Assembly (NCBI GenBank): GCA_025617745.1
Contig: CM046855.1
Span: forward strand, 14,725,880-14,789,879
Source of the DNA: Heliocidaris erythrogramma
Lineage: Eukaryota > Echinodermata > Echinoidea > Camarodonta > Echinometridae
Direction: 5' to 3'
DNA: 64,000 nucleotides
The notes under the pieces: generated by a model
Told to the model about the DNA's origin: nothing
Database searches by the model: none
The model's input: only the letters and a program-made list of their open reading frames with translations
Shown here: positions 49,992 through 62,400 of the stretch, piece after piece
Position numbering within the stretch: position 1 is the stretch's first letter
Layout: the number at the start of each line of letters is the position of its first letter
Translations under genes and position numbers: made by a program

Positions 49992-50408
49992 TCACAATAC
50001 TAAATAGGGTCTACGGCGAAAGTTGCTCACCTTAGTTCTCAGTCTGACTTCCGACAGTGGTCTCCTGCGGCTTGTTGTTGGTGTTTTTGAATAGTTGATG
50101 CTCTGTATTGTGGGCAAGACATCCTTCTTCAACCTGGCCTTGTATTTTGGGCCAACTACATCTCCAAAGTCAATCTTGCAGTGACGTTTGAAGGCTGATT
50201 TTTCGAAATGGTCGCTACAAATTCGTGCATGCTTGCTGTGTGTTGCTGTGTGTTGCTGTGTGTTGCTGTGTGTTGCTGCTTTAAAAACTTTTCGCCGAAT
50301 TTTTACAAACTTCACCCACAAATTCTGTTGCTTATTGAGCTTTGGAAAGGTGAAGAAACTGATGTTGGGGTTCTTCGAAGTATTGTAACACCCCCCCCCC
50401 CGCCCCAC
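49992..50408 (-). pseudogene. THAP zinc-finger domain, degenerate
   Basis: The open frame contains ISFFTFPKLNKQQNLWVKFV, then RICSDHFEKSAFKR and GPKYKARLKKDVLPTI. These match the THAP pattern FPK...W...ICSDHF...LKxDxxPTI, with the zinc ligand pair CSDH. The first cysteine pair is only partly present (GCYNTS): a long G run on this strand, at about 50391-50403, shifts the frame just upstream. Between the W region and RICSDHF, four copies of a tgttgctgtg unit insert a His/Thr/Gln-rich run (THSNTQQHTATHSKH) in place of the usual spacer. Both features indicate decay. Confidence 0.7.
50236..50279. repeat. 10-bp tandem repeat (tgttgctgtg)n
   Basis: About four copies of a 10-bp unit lie inside the THAP frame of the Kolobok-like element. 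They encode the His/Thr/Gln-rich insertion described there. Confidence 0.9.
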
Positions 50409-51024
50409 AACGTAGAAAATTCCCCCAAAAGAAAGCGACTTTCGTTGATGTTGGTTTTACACACGATTCCAATAGGGCGCGTTATGCATGCACCGGATGA
50501 ATTGACCTGGATGAATTGATCAACTCTACCCAGTGACGTCATAGGAGGTCAACCCGGCTTCGATGTTTATCGGTCTGTTTGAGGAATCTGGCTCGATAAG
50601 GGCAATAATCAAGGGTACATTTTATGCAAAAAAAATCTATTTTATTATTTTGCTAAAATTGATGAAACCTTTATTTCATTATGTTTATTATTTATTTACA
50701 AACCATATTTTTGCAATTGGGGGTCTGAAAAAAATCACCATATGAGCTCTTTAAACATGACATTGCAAAACCAGAATTTTAGTTAATGATGGAAGAAACT
50801 TAGCACGAAACTTCAGGGCAAGAAATTTTTGCAAAATCTGGAGACCACTTGTAAAATTGTGAAGGTTTCTGGTTTGACATTAATTATCTGTAGATTGGGC
50901 CTCTCACAACTGGAATTTTGTGTAATGAGCAAGGACCTAGGATGTTCAAGTATCTGTATGTACATATGGGGTATCTCCAAAACAAAATGCAACAAGATTT
51001 TGGTTAATGTCATACAATTATTAA

Positions 51025-51289
51025 CCCTTTAGTCACTGAGGATTACACATATTGTAGTCATTTACTTCCTGAATTCATTGTCAGTAAACCATCTTGCGGC
51101 ATAGACTCTCTGCTGTGCGCAAAATCTTTCCACAGTAACGCATCGCTTCAATGCAGATTCTAAATGGCTTATGTGTAAAGATAGCACACACAAAGTTTCA
51201 GCACCCAATATCCCCTACAATACATTTGCTATAGCGTTACACAGGTCAAAGTACACGGGCGGTCCCGGGACGGTTTAGTGACTAAAAGG
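51025..51289. mobile_element. piggyBac-like MITE, 265 bp
   Basis: Flanked by TTAA at 51021-51024 and 51290-51293, with ends CCCTTTAGTCACT / AGTGACTAAAAGG. No open frame. It lies between PET117 and the papilin-like gene. Confidence 0.65.
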
Positions 51290-51293
51290 TTAA

Positions 51294-54200
51294 GGTAGTT
51301 TAGTGTCTTTAGTATACTAAGTATCTCTTTTATAGAGGCATAATGGCCACATAAAACAAAATAAAAATATTGGGGAAAACCTACATGTATAGGACAAGCA
51401 ATGTTCCGGCATCTTCTAAGAATGGATATAAAATCAATGTTTTGTGTTTGTTGCTTAACTTGAAATAGATATTTTGAAGAATTGAATAAGTATTACATGT
51501 ACATTTGTCATTTTCATTTAAAAGCAATATTATGAATGAGTTGAAGAAGAAAGTAAATTACCAGTTTCATCAAAAATTATTGGACTATTTTCTTTTGCTT
51601 TTTGTGCTTAAAAGATATATTTTCATTGCATATTCTTAACTTTTTACAAATGAAATATCATTCTAAAATTTGTCTGGTGATTTCAACAAAACATGAGTTA
51701 GAATAACTCCATTGGATGGGTTTGTTGTGAAATGCAGAAGTGATGTAATGTATACGTTTGTTGTGCACTGATGCTATTCAATGTGCTCCCCTTGTTTTCC
51801 ATAAACGATCATAACTTTCTACTTTCAGCTTAAATCCTTGTGAAATTCACAAGAAATGAGTGGTTGAGTACTTATTAAGATATTGTCAATCAAAATCTTG
51901 TTGCATTTTTGTGCAGGTTGACAACTCCATTGGCTGCAGATTCAGGCTAGTGGTTAATAGTGTATTTTAGTTTGCATAACACACAAATTCCATCATGTAA
52001 GCCAGGCTTAAACATGCCAAAATATAGGCACATGATCTGAAGAGGTTATTAAATTGATATTGAAATAGAACTTGTTAATTTCAGTACAATGAATTGTAGT
52101 GTATTTCAGTTATATTACTCTGTCTTTCTTCTAGATTTAGACATTAGCTATTTATCAAATGATTGCTAGAGCCTAAAAAAATGGGGGTATTACATGTACA
52201 TGTATATTATAACTTTTCTATTGTTAGGAACTGGGTTGCAAATGAAAAAAACCATGTGGGCCTGCAATAGCTATGTATTAAAAAAAAATCCTGTTGAGCT
52301 GCATGCAGTCCATATAGCCTGTCAATGATCATAGCTTTTATACAACATTATTTGTTGAGGTGTCATTTCATAGGCTTTTCACAGAGGCTACCACATGGTG
52401 TTATCGAAAGCCTTCAATTGTGAATACTCACTCACCATGGAAACCTACAGAGATCATCTAACAAGACTAACATGTCAGTAGCTGTATTACAAGACATAAA
52501 ATTATACATCTTGTTATCCCTACAACATACATGTAAACTTGAATGTCTTGATATATTCCTGAGCTTGTAATTTTTTCCTATTTTGTATATTTTGTATATT
52601 TAGTAGCAGACCACACTTATTTGTACAACACAAGCACAGAGAAGAACACAATGAAAAACTGAATTTATACAAATGCAGTGTTTTATTTGAAAAAAAACCT
52701 GTTGATAGTTGCATTATTTGTAAATGTTATCAAATGATTAACTAAAAGACACTTGGTGTCTTTCTTACAAAATGTTTTGGTCCTCCTTAAACAAAATCTT
52801 GGTCTCTCAATGAATGAATGAATTATTAACTTAACATGAAGTTGTGGAATACATACCGTACTATTTCTTATATAGGATTATCATTAATATTGTTATATCA
52901 TGTCAGTTGAAATGAAGAATGAAGGCATTATTTTATATGATGATTGTAATGCATAAACCTCAGAAATTATAGATATTGATTTCTATATAAATTGTAACTA
53001 TTGTTTCATCTCTTTTATTCTGAAGTGTGATGGTAGGTAGAGGTAATGGAAGATACATCATTTGTATGGCTCAACCTTTCATACAGGCTTTAAATATTAC
53101 TATTTTTATCATAAGCACCATTTTTAGAGGAAATCAGTCAAAACTAATGAAAAAAATACCTCACCTTACACTGTCAAAGCCTGTAAAACGATAAATCTTA
53201 ATTAGTTTACAACGAATGCACAGAAGTATAGTTCAAACGGAAGTTGCGTATAAAAAAAATAACTATATACTGACCAACATACATGGTTGTTAGTTTTACT
53301 TTACCTAATACATGTACAATCAAACCAGTTGAAAAGTTCTAAAGTCAAAATGGAAAGACTTTCTTTGAAGGCTTATCACTTTGTTTTATTGTTCACATAA
53401 AAACTCAAGTCCATATTCAGAGAACTTGATATGGAAATATTTGACATTTTTAAATTAAAATATTCATGTAGGATTTTTTTTTGGTCATCATTTGACTGTA
53501 CATTTTGTTATTCACTCTTTGGATTCTTGACATGCATATTATCATGATCAAAAATTCAGTCACTTACCAACACATCACCTGCCTACATTACCAATCTTGG
53601 GAGAAAATGTATATGTACACAAAATTAGGATAATGCATAACAAAATAAATTCTCAGAAAGAATGCTTGTTGCAATCATTTACACTCCATGTTGACACATC
53701 AAGAATATAATAAATGACTTCATATTGTAAAATATAGTGGTTTTACTACACACCTTCACAGAAATTAAGTATTTCATTAATAATAATCAAATACATTGTA
53801 TACACAAGCTCATCATAACTACAAATTTAGGTAGTACATGTATAGTATTATTAAGTAGAACGTGTTGCTGTGTGAAAAAACATTTGTGTTAAATGCCCAT
53901 CATAACTACATAAATGGACACCACAGAAGGTTTTTCTTCACTTCATGTTGTATTGTGCAGTTAAGTGTTGGTAATCAAATTCTGATCAAGTGAAATGAAT
54001 AAGTGCATGAGCTATATCATTATTGACAAGTTATGACATAGTATAGAACATAGGACACTGGTATAATAAACAAAAATCCCCATTATCTGCAGCATGAAGA
54101 ATCGTTCAACTGTAAAAAGCTGCAGAATAGTGATATAGCAGCCTAAGTAATACCAACAAGCATGATTAAGCAGCAATACATTCATTCCTCTTGTGAAGTG

Positions 54201-56298
54201 CACTTATTACCACCAGTATGTTTATCAAGCTAACTGATAATGGTTTAGTAGAATGAAATCCATGGATAATTATTAGGTGTTGTAAAACTATTTGTTTTGA
54301 TGATAGATCATTTTTTTTGTTCTATACATTAAAACGATGATTTTTATGGTTTGGAACAACTGACAATCCTTTCACTTACCATACAAAAGAAAGTGGTCCA
54401 TTGGGTAATGGTAGTGTACTTCATATATGTTTTGAGATTTCAAATAGTGTGCAATTTCCATATTTAAGAAGTAAATAATCTTTTTTGAAACTAACAGGTT
54501 TTTAAAATCATTAATTGAAAAAGTCTAATGTTATCATCATACGGACATTTATCAAGTCACAATACATTACACAGATCATGAATACAAACATTTTATTCAT
54601 TAAACTGATCCATTTAAGATCAAGAAAATAATATCTAGATTTGGAATTGCCTTCCACAGCCTTTGTAGACAACATTCACATGGACATGAAGATATGTATA
54701 TGGAATTGAAACATGGGGGAAATCAATTGAGTTTCTTTCATTTTTGCAGTACACTTTGGCATATCAGAATGCAGCAATTCGTATAGCACCATTGTGGAAG
54801 TATGAGATACCCTTTCTCTTGAAATGTACCAAGTACCAAAATATCAAAATCTGCAACAAATAAACGTTGAAAACACTGTCTCCTAATTTATTACAGGTCT
54901 TTAACTCACCTTAATCACAATGAATAAACAAAATGTTGATTTTTTTTTTAACCACATGAAAAGAAACAAGTTTAATATAGTATATAACATATCTACATGA
55001 CAATATTTTAAACATACATCATAGACACACGAGTTGAAACATATAAAAAAGCACCCATTGAAATATATATATTTATAAATAAGAAGTATTAATACCATAG
55101 GTGTTATGTACAAGAGAAGTGTTTAGGCTTGGCCTACAAAACTAAAAAACAATGCATTTTGTAATTAAGAAGGATGTATATATATATAAAAGGCTTTAAA
55201 ACTCCTCACTAATTACTTGCTTCTAAATAATATCTTTAATACATTAGACTTGTTTACACTATGTCACGAAACTATTGTTAATATGAGTGCAACATGTTTT
55301 ATGGTAATAGAAACTAAATTGAGAACTTAAAGATTCCTAAGAATATCAATTTACAGTTTTCTACAATGTTCATGACGTGCAATTCTGGCAATTTTTTACT
55401 TTCTACTGCATACTCAGGGCAATTAGCAAATACGTTGTTCAAATATACAATACACTGTGCTTACAAAATGAAAATGATTTCTAGGCCTGAAAGAGTTAAT
55501 GTAATGAAAGACAATGCAGGGTTCCGCCTTGAGAATTGCATTCATGTATTTACACTGTCTTCCATGATTGGTCATAATGTTAAGTCTTATGTAACAGAGA
55601 AAGTCAACAATATTTTCACGTAAGAAACATTCAAGTCAAAATGCAGCATCAGCCATGACAGACAGTATCGGTAAAAGAATATTCATTAAAAATAAGAATG
55701 ATATATTTCCTTGTTTAAAGCGTATGAAGCTTTGATATTGATTACAACATACAGCTGATGCATGGAATTACATTCATAACTTCATATTGCAAAATATCAT
55801 TGACATGAATTGAATCAAATGTTGATTATATAGACTGTTCATCATGTTAAATTTACAATGCTGAAGAGGAATATGCATAGATGATTATCAGAGGGACATT
55901 GTTTAAAATGGATAGAATATAGTGTCCTAATAGACATAGTCTGAGGCATTTTCACAGTATTAGTTTTTATAAAACATAAGATGTCCCTGAAAATCAAGAC
56001 TATTTTGATACAATATTCTGACTGAATCACATTTTATAACAACTCCAATGAATAAATACCAAAAACAAAATCCTGTACTTTGTGTTCTAATTTTAATCAA
56101 AGTAACTCATTTTTAGGCTAAACAAACTTTGTAAAAGATGGGACAGAACAGTACCTTCCTGATATTCAATATTTCGTTGGAGTGACATTGTTGTATTTGA
56201 GTATAATGGGGCACTTCAAATTTTTACATTAAACAATATAAAAATTGCAATCCCAGTTTGCAAAGCGTTAAAGATCAGCTCCTTCCTTCCTCACATGA
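51294..56298. other. Intergenic or 3' UTR region below the papilin-like gene
   Basis: AT-rich, with no recognised gene or long inverted repeat. Part of it on the minus strand should be the 3' UTR of the papilin-like gene; TTTATT (AATAAA on the minus strand) occurs near 54592 among other places, but I cannot choose the poly(A) site. Confidence 0.5.
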
Positions 56299-56456
56299 TC
56301 AAGGCGTGGCAGTGGAGAGTGGAAGCATACCATTATCTCGACATGTCCTACAGCAGAACTTGCTGTAAGGATAGGTAGGGCAGAGCTTGGCTATAACAAT
56401 CAGCTGACAGGATACATACTGAGGCTGGTCTTGACAGTTAGGATCCACCTCAGCAC
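56299..56456 (-). CDS. Papilin-like last exon: PLAC domain and stop
   Basis: The exon encodes AEVDPNCQDQPQYVSC, then LCPTYPYSKFCCRTC and a short tail ending STATP, stop TGA at 56299-56301. The spacing of six cysteines ending in CCxxC is the PLAC (protease and lacunin) domain found at the C-terminus of papilin, lacunin and several ADAMTS-like proteins. This domain is the strongest reason for placing the gene in the papilin group. Confidence 0.9.
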
Positions 56457-59400
56457 CTGAAAAGCAACAAAGGAAAGTTTGGCCAGTTTAGTTTCCTCAT
56501 GTGAAGCTCTTCAAATCGTCACTGACTTTACAAACCGGCATAGGGAGCTTCACAGCGCAAAACATGTTTCTGAGATAATCGTAAGACTGTCCGTTTAAAA
56601 CGCTAATTTGAATACCGTACTTTCATTCAATCATCGTAGAATTAAACAGGTGATGAGAGTGGAATATTTTCTGTTATATGCATTAGATATTAAAAAAATA
56701 GAAACACAGTTTTTTTGTTTAATACCTGCTAAAATTCGTATGCCGGTTCGTAAAATCAGCGATGAAATGAGATGCCTTTGTTCCCTAATCTGAAGCTATC
56801 CAAAGTGTATGTGACACAGTGATCGTAATGATGGTGATGATGGTGATGATGGTGATGATGATGATGATGACGATGATGATGGTGATGATGATGATTACGC
56901 TAATTATAAGCTCATATAAAGTGATTTTTTTCTGGCAATTTCTATATGCCTTACAAAGCGACTTGTACCTGCTTATGTATGTACTTACACATAATTTGAT
57001 AAGCCAACTTAAAGTACATGTATATGTACTGTATTATGCCCATCGAGCTACTTTCAATATAGAACCCAACAAAATTTAGGGATTCTTTCTGAAATAAGTT
57101 ATTTCTACTTAATTTTATTCCTCTACTTTTATCTTAATTTCCTACACTAAGAAAATGAGTTTACCTGAGACAGATATCACTGCATTGGCAGTTCTTGTAC
57201 TGATTCCATTGGCTGCTGTACAGGAGTACTTGCCAGCATCTGTTTGCTTTATATCTGAATGGGACAGGAGAAAAATGACATATATATTCATGTATAAAAT
57301 GTATACTGATATCATTATATCTGTCAAGAATCATTTTTTCTTTCTAACATACTAACTTGCTGTTCTCCAGTATTTATATGGATCATATTTCTTTTTGTTA
57401 TATACCAACATACTGTTCTCCGATATTACACAAATACATGTGAAATATCTATATTCAATGGTAGTAATTACACAAGTATATTCACATAAAGATGTCACAT
57501 CTACAATGTGAACAATTGTTATTTATCCTTGTCATAGAAAAAAAATTAATGGATATTCTAATCAGACATAGGCCAACTTTTTTTGTACATACATGTACGT
57601 CTTTAAAATCAAATTATTGCTCATTTATAAAACAGTTACACTTGAGAAGAGAAAGACAAATGAATGTACCTCTGATTGTAAGATCATTATTCTGACCAAT
57701 GACAAAGCGATTAGTGTTAGGTAAAGGAACCTCATTACGATTCCACATAACGTTTGGTTTGGGTGATCCGGTGGTGCCACACTGAAGGTTGATTGTGTCA
57801 CCTTCTGTAACTTGCTGACTGAGAGGTGGGTCCACTATTGTAACTTCAGCTGCCAAAAAGAAAAAAAAACAGAGGAATGTTTTTAAATTAAGTACTAGAA
57901 GTGGTAAGGTATTAATAAATATGAAGCTAAACATGTTTATAATAAGGGAACATAAAACTACTAGCTAGCTGGTGATCAGTTACTAATTTATTCACAGTTA
58001 ATATTTAAATAAAGTTTCCCCAACAAGTATGTTTTAACTGGGCCATTTATCACTAATGTACTCTTTTACATTATGGATTTTTCAACATGATTTTTCATTA
58101 CATGTCACAGCTGACATAAAGCACTATTTATATGTATCCCTCTAAAATCTTTGATGTCTGTAAAACATATTGAGTAAGTAATTTCTCCATAGATAATACA
58201 TGTACAATTGTTTTCTGTCTATTTACTGAGGAGTATACTTATGTACAGCAAGAACAAGTTTCTTCTAAAAGGCACCTGCTGCTGAAGCACAACTATATTT
58301 TGAATCTCACCTTCCACAATGAGTGTGAACACCCTCATCTGTATAATGCCATACATGTTCCTTGCTGTGCATTTATAGGTGCCCATGTCTGCTAGACTGA
58401 CATCACTAATCCTGAGGAGTCCTCCAGGCCCTTTACTGATCCTGCTCTCAATGTCAGAAAGCTCTAATCCCTGGAACTCCCAGGTGATGGTAGGGGCAGG
58501 GTTGCCTTTGGCTCTGCAGTTCATGTTGACACTCTTGCCTTCTCTGACCCTGATGCGAGATTGGCGGTGTCCACCACGCCTCCTTGGAGGACGAGAAAGA
58601 TCTTTGAAGTAAAGAACATTTGACAAGAAAAGTTTAAATATACATATATATGTACATCTATATTTTCTGATTTGCTACTTTTAATAACATATACATATTG
58701 ATGAAGGAAGCTCCTATAAAGTGACCTGTAACTTTGGTGAAGCAAAAGTAAATTTTCTCTTCACCTTCACAATTCTCTTATAAACCACAGTTGTATTTCC
58801 ACAAAAGTACACAAATGTACTGTTTCCTTCAAATATCTTTGTCACCCATGTATCTGAAATTCAAAGACTCATTTGATGAATATATTTTTTGGCTTTAGAG
58901 CATTCTAGCGTGGTATATATTATTTTTTCTTTTAAAAAATATTCTCTTATTTCAGCACTTTAAAGGAGAAAGGAGAAACCTTTACAGAAATAAAGGCATC
59001 AACAAATTTGAGACTGGATTTGTCATTTGAGGCTATCTTGAATTTTCTTCCTAAAAATAACGTTATTACAGTTTGATCATGCTTGAAATTATGGTTTTGA
59101 TAAGCCCAATAATGCACTAATTGCTCAGCACACTCACCTGAAACTGTAATTTCAAAGGTGGCCGTGTCTGGTTCTCCAATGCCATTATCTGCCACACACA
59201 AGAAAGGTCCAGAATCACTGACCTTAGCATGCAGGATAGTCAAGACACCAGTCTCGCTGACTTCAAACCTTCGGCCGTCAAACTCAGTGACATCTTGACC
59301 ATATCTTTGCCAGGAGATTGTAGGGAGTGGAGAGCCTGTTGCCTCACAGGTCAGGACTACCATGTCACCTGGTGTGGCAGAGATTGCAGACTGGCTCTGT

Positions 59401-62400
59401 CCTATGCTCGCTGATGATGTGCCTTTGGTGGTAGGAAGAATTGATCTGAGTTAAACACAATGAATTACTGTAGCTCCATTCAAGAACATATTAGTCTTAA
59501 AATATGGGGATATTTTGGATGTGTAAGATATCTTAGATTATGTTAAACCTGGTTATAGTTATGTACATAAAATGAAGAACAATTTCCTAAAATTGGTTAC
59601 ATTTTTTCTTCTTATTAACTTTCATTGGCTGACAAAAGGCAGGTGTTAATTGAAATGTTGATGCATTATTTCGGAAAAAAAGTTGTTTAAAAGATTCTTT
59701 AAGTTTCATCCATCTAATTGAATGCATGCTCACATGCCAATAAAGATGTTTATTTTCAGCAATATTTCAGCAACTTCCATCACAAATGACAAAGATGTTT
59801 AACAATTTTTTTTCCTGGCTTAGAGAAAAGGCAAGTTTCTACAAGTGAAACAATATATTTTCCTCTTGGACCAACCTTGGCAATTAGAGCTATCGGTACA
59901 ATCTTCCTCATCTACTATCTCTACTTCATCTCCCTCTACTGCTTCTCCTTCACCTATGATGATGACATCATTCACATCAATGATAGATGCTTGGGTGGTG
60001 ACGATGGTAGTGGTAGTCTCTAGTCCTGTATTTTCTTGTGTAGGAGTTGCTGCTGCAGTCCTATCTGTCACTGCTTCTGTAGGAGTTGCTGCTGCAGTCC
60101 TCTCTGTCACTGCTTCTGTAGGTTCTGGTGTCTCAGCTTTTGGGGTTAAACAAATGTGCATAAGTGCCCACCTCTCTATAAAGGCCACCAGTTTATAGTG
60201 GTCACTATATTGTATAATGTCTCTCTTTTGGAAGAAGTATCTGGTAAGGAAGACCACTTGTCTATATTTAATCTCCTGAATCTAGGATCAATAAATTTAC
60301 ATTCACATGTAATACTAAATTTGATGTTAATTAAATACATTTCAAATAAGTCCATGATAGCCAATGTATACACAAAAAAGGTACTAGTCAGACAGAGTTG
60401 TTCTAGGGATCAAGAAAAATGGATCAACTACTTTAAAAGGGAATAATAGTCTTACCAACAGAGCAGTCTGGTTCTCCACCTCGCCTCCTAGTTCCTGTAA
60501 TCTCTTCCCCTGCTTCATTGACACACCAACAGTATCTGGCCTGGCCTTCGTAGCACTGGATCTGGGCATAGGAACCATCAGCGGTACACTGGGGGATGTA
60601 ACGGTTCTCTGACTCACCACTGGTAGCTATACTCTCCTGGCGATGGATCTGACATGTTGTCAATACTGAGAAGATATCAAAGCAAAGAAAAGAATATGAT
60701 AAGGTTTAGGGAGTTTATATAGTAATGTAAATTGAATGAAAGTATCTTCTATGTTTCAAATCAAACCTCAGGCCTTGATATCAAGTGCATAACATACCAG
60801 CTTAGTGTATTTGTGTTTGAGTCAAAGCATATCCTCTTAACCTGTTGAATGCTATGCCAATATAACTCAGGATTAAACCCATTGGAAAATTAAATAATTG
60901 TTAACAGTGTAAGGAGAAGGAATACATCTTTCATGATCTACAGAGAAATAAAATATAACCACATTTATAATAGCTATGGATACTACTTTTTCTGAGTGAA
61001 TACTACATGAGAGCATATAATTACTGATGCAACTTTCTTATCAATGAAATTAATCCAAACTGAGCCAAGCATCAAAGAACCTAGAAGTTTTGTATTTTAC
61101 AACATTAATGTACATATGTTTATCAGAAACAAATATAAATTTCATGCAAAAGAACCCATCTTCTGCATCTTTTGCATTACACGAGAACACTGATGGCGTA
61201 ACTTTGCCATGTCATATGATTAATACCTCTAGTGCTGACTCCATCACAAGTCCTTGGTGTAGCTGTCTCAGGGTCTACATCCACTGCAAACAGGACTAAC
61301 CCAGTGGATTCATTCACACATAGACAACCTCTCTCTGTCTGACATTGTAGCTTAGCGAACAAGCCTTGAGGTGTACACTGAGGCATGTACTCTGATGCTT
61401 GGTTGCCTTCTGTGATCTGTTGATATGCAGTGAAGCACACTGTATCCAGGATACCTGTAGCAATGCATGGGAGGGTTTCAGTTCAGTAGAGGCAGACCAA
61501 ATGCACAGGGAAACATCACACCTCATTCCAGATGGCATATATTATTTTGTTACTATTACTGAATAGGTATTGAGATTTTTTAAAGAGAAGATTTTTATCA
61601 CAATGAATACACTGAATATTGTATGAAATATTGAAGATTCAAGTTGTTCATCATCATGTTTGTTAACTTCATGATGAATGTTTACGTTTCAAACATCATA
61701 GGTCATGTTCACCCCTTTTCGGCCCTGTAGCTTGTGCACAGCCATACCTCAATAAATGGTTCGGTACCCATAATACTGGTGGCAGCGGTGGGATATGCGA
61801 TCGTATTCTTATATTATGTCCTTCAACAAACATTAATAGAGGATGTCATCTAAAGTAAAGATCAAGTTGTTTGAACTCCATGAAAACAGGGATGATAGTG
61901 CATTCCTCTGTATTATGCATCAAAATGATATACCATACTAATGATGGTATAGTTTTGCAAAATAAAATAATTAAAAAGCGGTTTGATTTAGTTGCAAATA
62001 AAAAAAAGGTAATGAATAACCTTACCTTCACACCTTGGTCTCTCTTGTCCTGGTAGTGTCCTGGTAAAGTCCAGCTCCTCTCCATTCTCATTCACACACC
62101 AGCAGTAGTCATTGTTAGAGCCATAGCACTGCATGGGTTCATACTCCCCACTTGCTGTACACTGAGGTACATAGTTACCCTGTGCTGTACGCTGGTCTTG
62201 CTGACATAGAGTCAAGTCTGCCATGTCTGCTGTTGTCGTCCTGATAGTGGGTCGAGAGTTGCCAGCACTGTTCTCATAGACTATGGAGAGCGGAGGAAAA
62301 TGAAGATAACTGTATGCATTCTCTCTCCTTAAAGTAGTATTTAATTGGAAATTCTGGCAATATTCTGCAGTTGACAAGATCAACATTACCCACCTTTTCA

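Larger units (their letters stand above)
48935..50750. mobile_element. Kolobok-like DNA transposon remnant with a decayed THAP domain
   Basis: The 1816-bp segment is flanked by TTAA (48931-48934 and 50751-50754) and has 11-bp inverted ends AGAGCTCATAT/ATATGAGCTCT. Inside, the minus strand at 49992-50408 encodes a THAP DNA-binding domain. TTAA target duplication together with a THAP protein is characteristic of the Kolobok superfamily (published knowledge). No transposase catalytic region is visible, so it is non-autonomous. Shorter imperfect inverted blocks (tgggtagagt...gacctcc near 49152; ctctaccca near 50524) lie inside the ends. Confidence 0.65.

Noticed and set aside
50188..50519. Cys/Val-rich plus-strand frames
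   Set aside because: They are the reverse shadow of the THAP frame and its 10-bp repeat.
56819..57079. Met/Val-rich 86-codon frame
   Set aside because: Translation of the GATGGT microsatellite in an intron.
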